Assembly: GCA_032164245.1 (NCBI GenBank)
Contig: JAVMKO010000001.1
Location: 17,273,603 to 17,337,602, forward strand
Direction: 5' to 3'
DNA length: 64,000 nt
DNA from: Sternotherus odoratus
Taxonomy: Eukaryota > Chordata > Testudines > Kinosternidae
Positions 11,706 to 22,946 of this stretch are shown here, piece by piece. The first letter of the stretch is position 1, and the number at the start of each line of letters is the position of its first letter. The notes under the pieces are model-generated. The model had not been told where the DNA came from. It saw only the letters and a list, made by a program, of their open reading frames with translations, and ran no database searches. The position numbers and the translations under genes were made by a program.

Positions 11706-11907
11706 TACCCCCTCCAACAGACACCGCACTCGCTCAGCTCTCTGCCCCCTCCCCACCTCCAACGAACCCCGGAATCCCTCAGCTCTCTGCCCCCTCCCCA
11801 CCTCTGACGGACCCCGGAATCCCTCAGCTCTCTGCCCCCTCCCCACCTCCAACGGACCCCGGAATCCCTCAGCTCTCTGCCCCCTCCCCACCTCCGACGG
11901 ACCCGAG
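11706..11907. repeat. C-rich tandem array, about 45-bp unit, inside Helitron copy 1
   Basis: About four copies of a unit containing CCTCAGCTCTCTGCCCCCT and a GACGGACCCCGGAAT-like segment. The same units recur at 12440-12510 beyond the G-rich array. The reverse strand gives a repetitive ORF that is not a gene. Confidence 0.88.
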
Positions 11908-12436
11908 TTGGGTTTGGTCGGAGAGTAAGTGAGGTAGGGGTGTCGGGTTTGGTCGGGGGGTGAGGTGGGGGATTCGGGTTTGGTTGGGGGGTAAGTGAGC
12001 CGGGGGTGTTGGGTTTGGTCTGGGGGGGTGGGAAGGTGTCGGTGGGTGAGGGGTGAGGTGTGGGGGTTGGGGTTGGTCAGGGGTGTTGGGTTTGGTCTGG
12101 GGGTAAGGTGTAAGGTGGGGGCGTTGGGTTTGGTTGGGGGAGTGAGGAGGAGGGTCGGGGTTGGTCGAGGGGTAAGTGAGGTGTAGGTGTCGGGTTTGTT
12201 TGTGGTGGTAGGTAGGGGTGTCGGGTTTGGTTGGGGGGGAAGTGAGGTGGGTGTGTCAGGTTTGGTCTATGGGGGGTGAGGTGTGGGTGTTGGTCAGGGG
12301 GTGTTGGGGTTGGTAGGGGGGAGATGTGGGGGTGTTGGGTTTGGGTGGGGGGGTGAAAATGTGAGTCGGGGTTGGTCGAGGGGTAAGTGAGGTGGGGGTG
12401 TCGGGTTTGGTCGGGGGGGTGAGGTGGGGGTGTCAG
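11908..12436. repeat. G-rich tandem array inside Helitron copy 1
   Basis: Degenerate repeats of about 30 bp built on TCGGGTTTGGTCGGGGGGTG and GTGAGGTGGGGGTG. The + strand has dense GGG to GGGGGG runs, so G-quadruplex formation is plausible. The equivalent block in copy 2 is 27177-27680. Confidence 0.88.
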
Positions 12437-12769
12437 GTTTGCTCTCTGCCCCCTTCCAACGGACCCCGCATTCGCTCAGCTGTCTGCCCCCTCCCCACCT
12501 CCAACTGACCCGAGCAACACCGGGTATTTTCGCTAGTTTTTATATAGAACTTTTGCCTCATTCAGTGCACAGGACGGACTGTGTTCCGGGAATGAATAGG
12601 GTCGTGCAGTGGATGAGGCTGGAATCTTCAGGACCCTTGCTTCATCTGTGGCAGAAGTTGGAAGGTTTGTGCTGAATGAAGCTAGGCAATATTGGAGGAA
12701 ACAGAATAGCCTCACATTTGAGGAAGCTGAAGTCTGCCCTGGATAATTGGATTTTATCCATTCCATTGC

Positions 12770-13165
12770 CACAAAGTTCCTCTGTGATGCTAGGCAAGTC
12801 ACATAAGTTAAAAATTTCACTGGTGGGCACTAATTGCAAGTGCCTCTTTTTTCTGAGTACCCAGCCTGAGACACTTTGAGTCTGATTAGCCAATGTGCTG
12901 AGTGCTCACAACCGCAAATGAGGCCAATGGGAGCTGAACAAATAAAGTGCTACTGAATGCTAGACTCTCTGGGAAATCAGGGCCTCAGTTTCTCAGAGTG
13001 GACACCCAAAATTAGTTTACATTTTTTAACAGTTTTGTCTTTACATGCTGTGCCTTCATTCCCCGTGAGTAAAATGAATAATAAAACCATCTCTCCTCTC
13101 AGGGGTATTGTGAAGATAAATTCATTAATGTTCATAAAGAATTATGCTAGTTTGAGGTGAGTGCA
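12770..13165 (+). repeat. MIR-like SINE, interrupted by an older foldback repeat
   Basis: The left part (GTGATGCTAGGCAAGTCAC) and right part (GAGTAAAATGAATAATAAAA, then a GGGTATTGTGAAGATAAAT-like block) match the order of the MIR core and tail. Between them (about 12810-13030) lies a repeat whose ends, GGTGGGCAC and the reverse of GTGGACACC, are complementary. Highly diverged. Confidence 0.5.
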
Positions 13166-13809
13166 ATAGAAAAGCCCAGGAGGACATTAATAATTCTGTG
13201 TGCAGTACAAGGATTGGGTGATGTGGATAAATAATGCATGGGACCACACATTGAATGATGAGGATAAAAATAAATATTGAATAGCTGTGACCACCATTCT
13301 CTGACCACCATTTCATCCTGTGTACTGAATGAAGTAGAGGTGCTGTGGAAAATAGAGTATGTGCTCATGTAATTACAGAGAGTACACAAATGCGTACTCA
13401 CTAGAGAGCAAACTAAAGCTGCACAGGCAACATTATCTTGGGTATTTTTTAACTTCTGAGTGCGTGACTCTTCCACCTTGATGTACTTTTAACATAGGAT
13501 TGATGTATGTGTCTAAATAAGACACTGACATCTGAATTGGTTGCAAATAATAAAATTGGATATTTTTTTTTGGAAATCAACTAATTACCAGAAAAATAAA
13601 GAGAAGCCAAAATTTAGATTTAGTGTAACCTTGAGGCAACCATCTTCCCTAAGTAACTCCAAAATATCCATAGGGTTTTTATGATTTAAAAATCTGCATT
13701 ATCAGTATTACGTGACCACTTATACAACATTACATATATGTATATATTATTTATATTTCTAATTTGAATATTCAAAACCTGTGCTAAATTACTGTGAAAA
13801 TGGGGGCTC

Positions 13810-14461
13810 TGTAGTGGCGCGACGACTCACCCCTGCGGTGCCTCCTGCTGGTCATCTGGGAATTAACTCTTCAGCTCCAGAGTGCCCTCTGCAGGCTGGT
13901 CTTTCGTTGTCTGCCAGCCTCCATGTCTCTCTCAGACCCTGGTGCCCTTTTTCCTGGGGTGCTGCCCTCCAGCAATATCCTGACACTCTGCCTCTGGGCC
14001 CCCCTCCCTGGGGAACCCACAACCCTCTAATCCCCACCTTGCCTAGGGCTATTGCTAGTCATCATCAAGCCTCTGCTCCCTGGGGCAGACTGCAGTGTAA
14101 CAGCCAGTCACCATAGGCAAGGGGGATTTGGACCTGTTGCCTTCCCCTGCAGCCCAGTACCTTTTAGACCTTAGTATCAGGCTGCAGCCTGGGAGGTCGC
14201 CAGGCCTGAGCTCCCCAGCTGAGCCTGCCCCTTCCCCAACACTGCTCCACCCTCAGTACCCTTTGCCTCAGGCAGCCAAGCCTTTCCCTCTCAAAAGGTA
14301 GAGAGAGAGTTTCAGCTCCAAACTCTGAGCCCTTTTATAATGGGCAGCTGTGGCCTAACTGGGCCTAACCCCAACTGTGGTTGCCCACCCAATCAGCAAT
14401 AGCCCTCTCCTGGGCTGTTTTAACCCCTTCAGGGCCAGAGCAGGGTGACTACCCCACTATA
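13810..14461. mobile_element. Solo LTR, family member 1
   Basis: It starts TGTAGTGGCGCGACGACTC and ends CTACCCCACTATA (expected CTACA with a mutation). It shares the TCACC, CCTCCTGCTGG, GAATTA...CTTCAGC and GCCCTCTGCAGGCTGG blocks, in order, with the LTRs at 22274-22946 and 36789-38261. The flanks GGCTC and AGCCC are at best a degraded duplication. No internal retroviral coding sequence is nearby, so this is a solo LTR. Confidence 0.65.
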
Positions 14462-14699
14462 AGCCCTTTTGTGGATTTTTGTAGATAACATTGTAGATAC
14501 AGTTTCTCCTATTTACATAAACATAATCTGACCTACTGACTCCAGTAGAATGGCTAACAATGACTAAGCGTGCAAAAGGAAGAGGAAACGCCAGTAGGGC
14601 TACAACACATTTCTGTTCCTCACTTCCTGTTGATTTCTATGTCAGTGAGTTAGTGAGAAAATCTGTAGCGCTACATAGCAAGTTCCTGTACTGCGTGTT

Positions 14700-14812
14700 C
14701 ATAGAATCATAGAATATTAGGGTTGGAAGGGACCTCTGGAGGTCATCTAGTCCAACCCCCTGCTCAAAGCAGGACCAATCCCCAACTAAATCTCCAACTA
14801 AATCATCCCAGT
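14700..14812 (-). mobile_element. CR1 LINE 3' tail, short
   Basis: It starts with the reverse of the CR1 terminal ATTCTATGATTCTATGA, then AGGGTTGGAAGGGACCTC, GGTCATCTAGTCCAACCC and CTGCTCAAAGCAGGACCAA. It is truncated after about 110 bp; a short internal duplication (CCAACTAAATC) is visible near the end. Confidence 0.85.
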
Positions 14813-15395
14813 TAATGAGTCTTGCATGTTAACTAGGTAGCACTGGGAAGCATGGCACTACCGTGCGTTAAGTGGATTCGCGCATAAACGGATCTGTACT
14901 GTATACCAGGGATAGATTTTGTTCATGGCGTTTTTTTATTTCAACACATATTTATGGTATACAGTACCTCATTTTACATAGATTGCATTTAATTTTTGTT
15001 TATCAATTACACTAATTAATTCAATCCATTAACAGTTTGTATGACTATCTTTTCTTTGAATAGCAAATTTTATTGTCATCTATAACTGCCTGACATATTA
15101 AATGTAATAAATTACATAACTATCATTGGTGTATAACAAATCACTCCAAGTGTGTTTTCTGATAAGAAGGTTCACAATTAAAGAAAGGGCAAGAGTACAA
15201 CAAAGACCAACACATTCTCCTGCAGTAATGTAAAAGAAACTGCAACACCCAGCTGATTGTGGAGTATTCTCCCAAAGGAAATGGTGGAAGCCTCTTTAGT
15301 TGGAACTTGACTGACAAAGCAGTAGGAAATATTAATGAAGACTCCAAAACTAGTAGACCAAAGGCTAGCTAGTTGTACAGGTCTTTTCTATATTT

Positions 15396-15777
15396 TGTAA
15401 CAGGTCGTCTTCTCGCCCCACCACCAATATACAGCTTTACAGTTAAGCTGGGCCCCAGCCCTCAATCTGGCTGGTCCCTGGAAGCAGTCAGCTCTGCCAG
15501 GCCTCTAGCCTCAGCTCTGCTTCCCAGCTCTATCCCTCTCTGTACCTTTCTCTGTCTCTCTCTCTCTCACACTCCTCCACACCACCACCCTGGGCTTCCT
15601 GCCTGGCAGGCTTTTATCCCCCTGAGGAGGCTGCCAGGTGCAACTCATCAAGCCTGAGCCCTCTGCAGCCCAGGTGGTTAATTAGCCTTCTCTGCAGGGA
15701 GGTTTGCAGAGGGTTTTTCTCCCTCTTAAAGGGCCCGCAGGGCTGGCTCAGGCGCTCCTGGCCAGCACCCTGCCACA
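15396..15777. mobile_element. Probable solo LTR of a second type, 4-bp duplication
   Basis: The ends TGTAACAGG and CCTGCCACA are imperfect inverted repeats beginning TG and ending CA. The sequence ATTT is found on both sides (15392-15395 and 15778-15781). The interior is C/T-rich with a CTCTCTCTCT run near 15551. No coding remnant. Confidence 0.5.
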
Positions 15778-16462
15778 ATTTAAATTTTAATTTTTTTATA
15801 CTCTGCAATCATGATTAAAGCTTAATAGAGACTGGGTAATAATTCTACTCGGAAAAGTGACATTGTGAACGTGTATTTCTGGGATTCACTCTTTTATTGC
15901 TCCTCAATGGCTTCTAGGTAAGATAACTTCAGTTTACAAGTATAAAATATGTGATTTTTCTCCCACCGCCCCAAATCTACCAGCCCATCAAACTCAACCT
16001 TGGATCTGAGAGTCAAGCTCGGTTCTTTATTTTTCATACAGCACACTCAGTAATAAAGGTTCTGAAGGCTAAATTATAACTTCAGTTATACATATGTAAG
16101 CACATTGTTTTCACATGTGTAACTGATTGCATTTTAATAAACAAGTCTATTGATGCATGCACAAGAAGGAATAGAATTCTGGTCATTCTCTCTTTGCTTT
16201 GTTAAATCTGCAGCATGGCCAGGAGTAAAAAACAGTACCATTCATTTTGTCATTAAAGTAGGCACATATCATTTTAGTTAGGCTGACCATACGTCCCGTT
16301 TTGAACGGTACAGTCCCGTTTTTTTCATGTTTCTGGACTGTCCCGTCTTTTTAACAAAAATATCAATTTTGTCCCGTTTTTGGGGACAAGCTCTTTCCAA
16401 GCTGCTTTCTAGGGGGAGGTTCTTTCTTTGCAGGACTCCCAAGAGCTCAGGTGAAGAATCTT

Positions 16463-16556
16463 GCTACCTAAGGACAAGTATCAGATGTCAAAATCTCCAA
16501 TGAGCAAACTGCGCTCATCGGAGACTTTGACATCTGATACTAGTCCTTAGGTAGGG
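16463..16556. repeat. Perfect-looking hairpin within the hAT element
   Basis: The left arm CTACCTAAGGAC and AGTATCAGATGTCAAA reads back in the right arm TTTGACATCTGATACT and GTCCTTAGGTAG, with about 40-bp arms around a loop near 16506-16512. Confidence 0.9.
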
Positions 16557-17140
16557 AGAGGAGGCAGTGGACGGAGGGAGAGAGCAGGGAGGAAGGGAGG
16601 GATGGAGAAGGGGGATGGAGAGAAGGGAGGGATGGAGAAGGGGGATGGAGAGAAGGGAGGGATGGAGAGGAGGAGGGAAGAAGGAGGAATACTGAGAAGA
16701 GGAAGCAGCGGGCAGCGGGCTGAAGCCGACTGCAGAGCGGAGCTGTCCGGAGCCACAGCCGGGGGCCGAGCGCGCCGGCGGCGGCGGGGTGGGGGGAGGG
16801 CGGACATTTTATGACTCAATCACATAACTGAATTTATGTGATTATGTCTCATAAAACCCGGCCGGCAGGCCCCCCCCACTGGCGCACTCGGCCCCCGGCT
16901 GCGGCTCCAGACAGCTCCGCTCCGCCGTCGGCTTCAGCCCGCCGCCCGCTGCCTCCTCTTCTCAGTATTCCTCCTTCTTCCCTCCTTCTCTACATCCCTC
17001 CCTTCTCTACATCACCCTTCTCCATCCCTCCCTTCTCTCCATCCCCCTTTTCCATCCCTCCCTTCCTCCCTGCTCTCTCCCTCCATCCGCTGCCTCCTCT
17101 CGCTCCCTCCATCCCTTCTCTCTATCCCCCTTCTCCATCC
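16557..17140. repeat. Large inverted repeat with purine/pyrimidine arms
   Basis: The left arm (about 16557-16826) is GGAGAAGGG-type purine sequence followed by a CpG-rich block. The right arm (about 16834-17140) is its imperfect complement. The centre is ATCACATAA with TTATGTGAT at 16819-16842. The pyrimidine tract continues as simple CCCTTCTCTCCATC repeats to about 17400. Confidence 0.8.
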
Positions 17141-19154
17141 CTCCCTTCCTCCCTTCTCTCTCTCCCTCCATCCACTGCCTCCTCTTCCATCTCCCTTCTC
17201 TCCATCCCTCCTTCTCGCTGTCCCTTGCCTCCTCCATCCCCCCTGCTCCCTACCCCCATCTCTTCTCTCATCCATCCATCCTCTCCCTTCTCACCTTCGT
17301 GCCTTCTCTCCCTCCGTCCCCTCCATCTTCATCCTTCATCCCCCCTTCTCTCTCTCCCTCCATCCTCTTCATCCCCCATCCCTGTTCTGCTTATTCCTCC
17401 ATCCATCCCCCCCGACCCCCCTCTGCCTCCCCCCCGCCCGGCGCTGGGGGGCCCAGGTGGGGCCATGCCCCCACCCCCACCCCGTCCCGTTTTTGCCATC
17501 CCAATGTCCCATTTTTGTCTAAAGGAAATATGGTCAGCCTAATTTTAGTGTGCACAAAAGGACAGATCTGTTGAGTAGGGAGATGCTGTTTTAATACTTA
17601 TCAAAGTACAGTCACATTTTGAGGCTGATTTTGAAACACGTTCCTTTCCTCCTGCTAAGCACCCTTAATTCCTATAGAAGTCAGTGGAAATGTTTGGCAC
17701 TTATCAGGAGTCAAACAGCACTCTGTAAGACTGGGTCCTGTATGCTGAAATGTGAGTACTGGTGAAGTGATCTCTCAGGCTGAGTTAGCACAGGGTGACT
17801 ACTCTCACAGGAAAGTGAGATCTTTTGCAGGAGTTAAGTTTAGCTGAGTGCTTTCAAACAGAGATACCTGGCTAGTAAGAATGAGCTGATATTTTGAAGG
17901 AAAAAACCCAAGTGTTTCTTTAGATTGGACAAGAACAGCTAGCACAATAATTTCTAAATTTTCTGATGAATCAGAGGTTTGTGGAAATACTTGGAAAAAC
18001 TTTAATTGGACCAAATCCTACAGTCATTTCTTTGGAACCAGCCCTTCAAAATGTGAGCAGAGGACCCTCAATTCTCAGTGAAGACAATATGAGTTGAGGG
18101 CATACAGCAATTCAGACCTTTAATCCTCCATTAAGCAAAAAGCCCACTCAAATCAGTGGGAACTGATTGAGACTACAGGGTGTGGCACTTGTATTTTTCA
18201 GGAAACCATTCTACTATAGCGGTATCTATCAATCTATAAAATATGTATGCAGACTTGGCCAACTCAAGCGTAGGTCCATCTACAGCCCTCTAGTTCTTAA
18301 TCTTTGGTTCAGATTTATCCAAGGTCAGTAGTAACCAAAAGAATGAGGCTATTTGGTGTCCTTTGTAAATCCTGTTGGGGGTTTCTGTACAGTTCTAAAT
18401 GGACTAGTACAGACAACAGTATTGTACGTAGTTAAAAGGAAGATAGAATACTATGTGTAATTCACCTTTAAGCATAGATGAAAAGGCTACTTGCTGCAGT
18501 CAGCTGCCAATTTGTGTTTCACTTTAGATGCAAAATGATTCTGAGTGAGCTTCTATATTTGTTCTTTCTTTGTTATTTTCCTTAATCTGAAATAAAAGTA
18601 ATCTAAATTGAAACAGCAAGTTTTGATCTTTGCATCTGGGGAATTTTAACAACAACCTCAATTGGATTTGGACCATAGTGTAATGGAACAGCTGTGTGGC
18701 ATTGCTGCATGCTGTCAAGCCGTTTGTTTTATCTAAGGCAGGTGGCTGAACTTCAGTGGTGAACAAAGTGATACTCCTGAGTAATTTGCAATTAGCAAAT
18801 TACTACATTCAAGTTTTAGGTACAATCCTGATCAATGGATGGCATGTAAGCTGCAACAGAAGTAACCCCTGGTTATGTACCTCAAAATATACCCTGAAAG
18901 CACCATTTCCCCTTCTTCTTCCTTACTCAAGATGGGAGAGAGGTGGGTGAGATGGGAGCCTGTACCCTTTGCATTGGCTCACCTGTGTAGGCTACAGAGT
19001 AGGGATATAGATCAAAGGTTCTGACCATGCACCTTCCCGATCTGCTCTTATTGGACTTAAACAGGCATGCAAGTTCCAGCCAAGATGCAAGTAACCCTAC
19101 AGGGCCATAAGGGGAGTTTTTAATCTCTCTCAATTCTTTGCATGAATATTTAGT

Positions 19155-19300
19155 CTAAGGGTAAAATTTTCAAAAATGTATAAATCCCTTAAGAGCCAAG
19201 GTACCATTTTCAGATGTGACTTTGATGTTTAGGAATCGAAGTCTCATTGCCTTTCAATGGGAGTTGGGGTCCTAAGTGCATAAGTCACTTTTCAAAATGG
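19155..19300. repeat. Old interspersed repeat fragment
   Basis: The phrase AAATTTTCAAAAATG near the start and CACTTTTCAAAATGG near the end are partly complementary, with CAATGGGAGTTGGGGTCCTAA between. Related text recurs near 9960-10080, 28800-28890 and 58600-58720. The family is not named. Confidence 0.4.
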
Positions 19301-19306
19301 GACAAA

Positions 19307-19573
19307 GGGTTTGTCTACACACAAACATTTAATGTGTGGCAAGCTGGAGTGTAAATGAACAGTATGCTGCACACTGCCTGCGTGGACCCTACTACCATAC
19401 ACTAAGTGTTTCACTAGTGCACATTGGCCTGTTTTTGTTTCAAAGCATTGTAGATCAAAGTATTCCAGGGAATTTTTAGTGTGTGATAGCAGGGTGCATA
19501 TAGATAGTGCACGCACACGAGTGTACTGTAGGTTTACGCCCCAGTTTGCCACACTAACTATCTAGACGAGCCC
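19307..19573. mobile_element. Miniature element, Harbinger-like termini
   Basis: GGGTTTGTCTACAC at the left and the reverse of TCTAGACGAGCCC at the right form imperfect inverted repeats. The interior, with TAGTGTGTGATAGCAGGGT and GTACTGTAGGTTTACGCCCC, is collinear with 57770-57990. No clear 3-bp duplication. Confidence 0.55.
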
Positions 19574-19960
19574 TTGGGTGCCCTTTCAGATGGGGGGGGG
19601 GGCAACTTTAACTCTGATTCCAGGGGCTACTTAGGCACTTGAAAACTCTCGTGTTTTGACAGATAATTTAGCAATTAGCTGGCAGGAGCACTGTATCTAA
19701 TTCTTATATAAGAGAAGAGAAAGAAAATTAAATAAATGAGACCCACTCAGCTCTAATACTAACATGTTCTGACATCTTGTGGCAACTCACTTAAGGGACA
19801 CTGGTTAGGTTCAAAATTGTAATGTATATTCTTACCTTGTTACTACCTCCAGGAAGAGAGAGAGAGACCCCACACATCAGGGCTCCTGGGTTCTGTCTCT
19901 CCTCTGGGAGGGGAGTGGGGTCTACTGGGTTTCAGTAGGGGGAAATACATCTGGGTTCTA

Positions 19961-21120
19961 CATAAGAAAATCAGAATGGCCATCCTGGGTAAGACCAGTG
20001 GTCCATCTAGCTCAGTAACCTGGCTTCCAACAGTGGCCAATACCAGGTGCTTCAGAGGGAATGAACAGAACAGACAATTATCAAGTGATTCATTCCCTGT
20101 CACCATCTTCCAGCTTCTGGCAAACTGAGGCTAGGGACAAGCAGAACATGGTGTTGGATCCCCACTCAGTCTGGCTAATAGCCCTTGATGGACCTAACCT
20201 CCATTAACTTATCTAGTTCTTACTGGAATCCTGTTATAGTTTTGGCCTTCACAACATTCCCTGGCAAAGAGTTCCACAGGTTGACTGTGAAGAAATACTT
20301 TCTTTTGTTTGTTTTAAATCTGCTGCCTCTTAATTTAATTGGGTGACCTGTAGATCTTGAGTTATGTGGCGTAAATAAGATTTCCTTATTCAATTTTTCC
20401 ATACCATTCATGATTTTATAGACCTTTACAACATTCCCCTTTCGTCATCTCTTTTCCAAGCTGAAAAAAGAATCATAGAATAGAATATCAAGGTTGGAAT
20501 GGATCTCAGGAGATCATCTTGTCCAAACCCCTGCTCAGAGAAGACCAATTAAATCAGAGATCCCCCATTAAATCATCCAACAGATTTTTGCCCCATATCC
20601 GTAAATGGCCCCCTCAAGGATTAAACTCACAAGCCTGGGTTTAGCAGATCAATGTTCAAACCACCAAGCTAGCCCTCCCCGAGTCTTTTTAATCCACAAT
20701 GACTCCAAGATCTTATTCTGCAGCGGTAACAGCTAATTTAGACTGCATCATTTTATTTGTATAGTTGGGATAATGTTATCCAATGTGCATTACTTTGCAT
20801 TTATCAGTATTGAATTTCATCTACCATTTTGTTACCACGTCATCCAGTTTTGTCAGACACCTTTCTAACTCTTCACAGACTGCTTTAGACTTAACTATCT
20901 TGAGTAATTTTGTATTGTCTGCAAATTTCACCACCTCACTGTTCACCTCTTTTTTCCAGATCATTCATGAATATGTTGAACAATACTGGTCCTAGTACAG
21001 ATCCCTAGGTGACATCACTAGTCATCTCCTTCCATTCAGAAAATTGAACATTTATTGCTATCCTTTGAGTCCTGTCTTTTAACCAGTTACTGATCCATGA
21101 GAGGATCTTCCCTCTTATCC
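19961..21120 (-). mobile_element. CR1 LINE fragment, interrupted by a tRNA-derived SINE
   Basis: The sequence begins with the reverse of the TATTCTTATG-type CR1 tail (CATAAGAAAATCAGAATGGCC) and includes the well-known blocks GTGGTCCATCTAGCTCAG, AGAGTTCCACAGGTTGACTG and AATTTTGTATTGTCTGCAAA, ending near AACCAGTTACTGATCCATGA. Reverse-strand translation shows fragments of the CR1 ORF2 C-terminal region (20220-20411). Compared with the usual order, part is missing next to the SINE at 20470-20680. Confidence 0.85.
20470..20680 (-). mobile_element. tRNA-derived SINE with CR1-like tail (Cry-SINE type)
   Basis: Read on the - strand it begins GGGGAGGGCTAGCTTGGTGG, which contains an A-box-like element. 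It then has an anticodon-loop-like TGCTAAACCCA and a B-box-like GAGTTTAATCC. After a unique middle it ends in a CR1-like tail with ATTCTATTCTATGATTC. This is the architecture of the tRNA-Lys-related Cry SINEs described from cryptodiran turtles. It is inserted in an older CR1. Confidence 0.78.
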
Positions 21121-22273
21121 TTAGAGAAAAGGATCAAAATCCAAAAATTACTAACTTCTTGGGAGGCCTTGAGCAAATTCCTTGATCTGTTTTTGTTTCA
21201 GTCAAACCCAGCTATGAAACTGGCTTGAAAACCCACTGAAAACTAGATACCAGCTCTGAGCTGATCCTTCCTAGGTAAATAAGGTATAAAAACAACACAG
21301 TAAGAGCCATCTCATCTATAAATTATATATATTTTAGAGAGGGTAAAGATTTTTCAAGTAAAAGGGGGAAGGAAGCTGGTTAACATTTAGAGTCATTAAC
21401 ATTTAGAACCCTTTCTTCCTCTGATGCATTTGAAACCCTGCATTATCGACCTCCTGAAATAATCTCTTTGTGACTCAAATGAGGCATCCTATTTCCATCT
21501 GTCAGATCTTCCAAAGAGAAGAGGGTATCCAACATTTGATAAGAATGTCACATAAATGGGATGTTAAATAAAAGGTATTTAACTTGGTCACTGTGCAGTG
21601 CCTATTACTTTTACATTTCTTTATTTCACACCTATTCCCTGTTCAATGAACAGACACTTCACCATTAGGAGAAATTAGCCTAATGATGTCTTTTGCTTTT
21701 GAAAGTGGGTCCTTCACAGTCTTTCAAGAAGCATGGTCACGTGGCATGGGGTTAATAAAAGGCCTGTTTCCCCCCCCACTTTCCTGCTCACATGTTCTGC
21801 ATCTTCCTCTCTGCAAATAGCCATCTCACTTTCAGGCCAAAATTCCACACTCTGTTCTGCCTGTGGGATAGAGAGGGCAGAAAGTATAAGGAGTCCCTCC
21901 CTGCTCAGATCCAACCCACATGTATAATAACACACAATTCCGTCTGAGCGTTATTTGAACACTAAGCTTGGGGGCTGGCTAGCTGCGGCTAATCCATGGA
22001 CTGAGAAACAAAGAAATGCAGCATTACTATGTGTACTAGAATCAAGCAGGAGCCAGGGAGCATAAGAGGAGTGTTATGGTTGACAGTGTGGATTTAAACC
22101 ATGACCTCTAGAAACCTGAGTTAAACAGCCAAGGTCCAAGCTGAGATAGATTCACATCCTGTGAAGATCAGGCACAAAAGAGGACACACAACACACATTA
22201 CCTAGAAGATGACAGAAGCTCACCACCCTACACACACTCCTTTTTACTGCTATTCCACCTCTGCTTTGACCTG

Positions 22274-22946
22274 TGTAGCAGGGTGATGACTCACCGGTGT
22301 GGTGACTCCTGGTGGTTGTCTGTGAATTAGCTCTTTTCAGCCTTCGGAGCACCCTCTGCAGGCTGATGTCTCGCCTGCTGCTGGCCCCATGTTCCTCCTG
22401 GACCCCGGTGCCTCTTTACCTCGGGGTTCTGACCCCAGCAGTTCCCCCTCACTCTGGATCTCCCATGGGAACCCGCAATCCTCTAAACCCATTTTACCTC
22501 AGTGTCTACTTCCAGTCATCATCTTGCCCCTGCTCACTGGGACAGACTGCAATGTGTAATGGCCACTCATCATTGGCAAGGGGTTAGGACCAGCTGCCTC
22601 TGCCTATTCCCAGGCTACACCTCTGTAGCCCCAGTACCCTTTTGGGTCTTTAACAAGGCCTGCAGCCTGGAGGTTTTACTAGGCTGGAGCTCCCCAGCTC
22701 CCTTGCCCTAATCCCGAGCACTGCTTCAGTTCAGGTACCTCACCACAGGCAGCTAGCTCTTCCCACTCCGGGGCAGGAGTGAGACTTCTCCAGCTTCTGG
22801 CTCACAGCCCTCTGATAGAGTCAGCTGTGACCTGACTGGGGCATGGCCCCAGCTGTGGCTGTTTCCCCAATCAACCTTTCACAGCCTCAGCCCTCTCCAG
22901 GCTTTTACTCCTTTTCTCCAGGAGTGGGGCAGTCGCCCCACTACAC
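22274..22946. mobile_element. Solo LTR, family member 2
   Basis: It starts TGTAGCAGGGTGATGACTC and ends CGCCCCACTACA, so the termini TGTAG/CTACA are exact inverted repeats. It shares ordered blocks with 13810-14461 over nearly its full length. The flanks ACCTG and CCCCC do not match, so the duplication is lost or the edge was rearranged. Confidence 0.68.

Larger units (their letters stand above)
11450..12536 (+). mobile_element. Non-autonomous Helitron, copy 1 (1,087 bp)
   Basis: It starts with TCTATATATATAAAAGTC and ends with a short hairpin (ACCCG-loop-CGGGT, 12508-12525) followed by TATTTTCG and CTAG at 12533-12536. The insertion is between A (11449) and T (12537) without a target duplication, the standard Helitron layout. 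The interior has a conserved unique block (about 11505-11700), a C-rich tandem array, a G-rich tandem array, and C-rich units again. No Rep/helicase coding sequence is present. It is collinear with the copy at 26781-27771. Confidence 0.88.
16279..17541. mobile_element. hAT-type element with internal palindromes, exact 8-bp duplication
   Basis: The terminal inverted repeats are TAGGCTGACCATA and TATGGTCAGCCTA, flanked by ATTTTAGT on both sides (16271-16278 and 17542-17549). Next to both ends are CCCGTTTT/GTCCCGTTTTT motifs. The interior has a hairpin at 16463-16556, then a large inverted repeat with GC-rich and purine or pyrimidine-rich arms centred near 16830. The 234-residue Pro/Ser-rich ORF on the + strand is a translation of the CT-rich arm, not a protein gene. 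Confidence 0.83.

Noticed and set aside
11995..12186. Gly/Val-rich ORF
   Set aside because: Translation of the Helitron G-rich array.
16838..17542. 234-residue ORF rich in Pro and Ser
   Set aside because: It is the translation of the CT-rich arm and tail of a hAT element delimited by an 8-bp duplication; no domain or codon pattern of a gene.
20611..20680. tRNA gene on the - strand
   Set aside because: The A- and B-box-like motifs are degraded and continuous with a SINE body and CR1-like tail; no intact cloverleaf.
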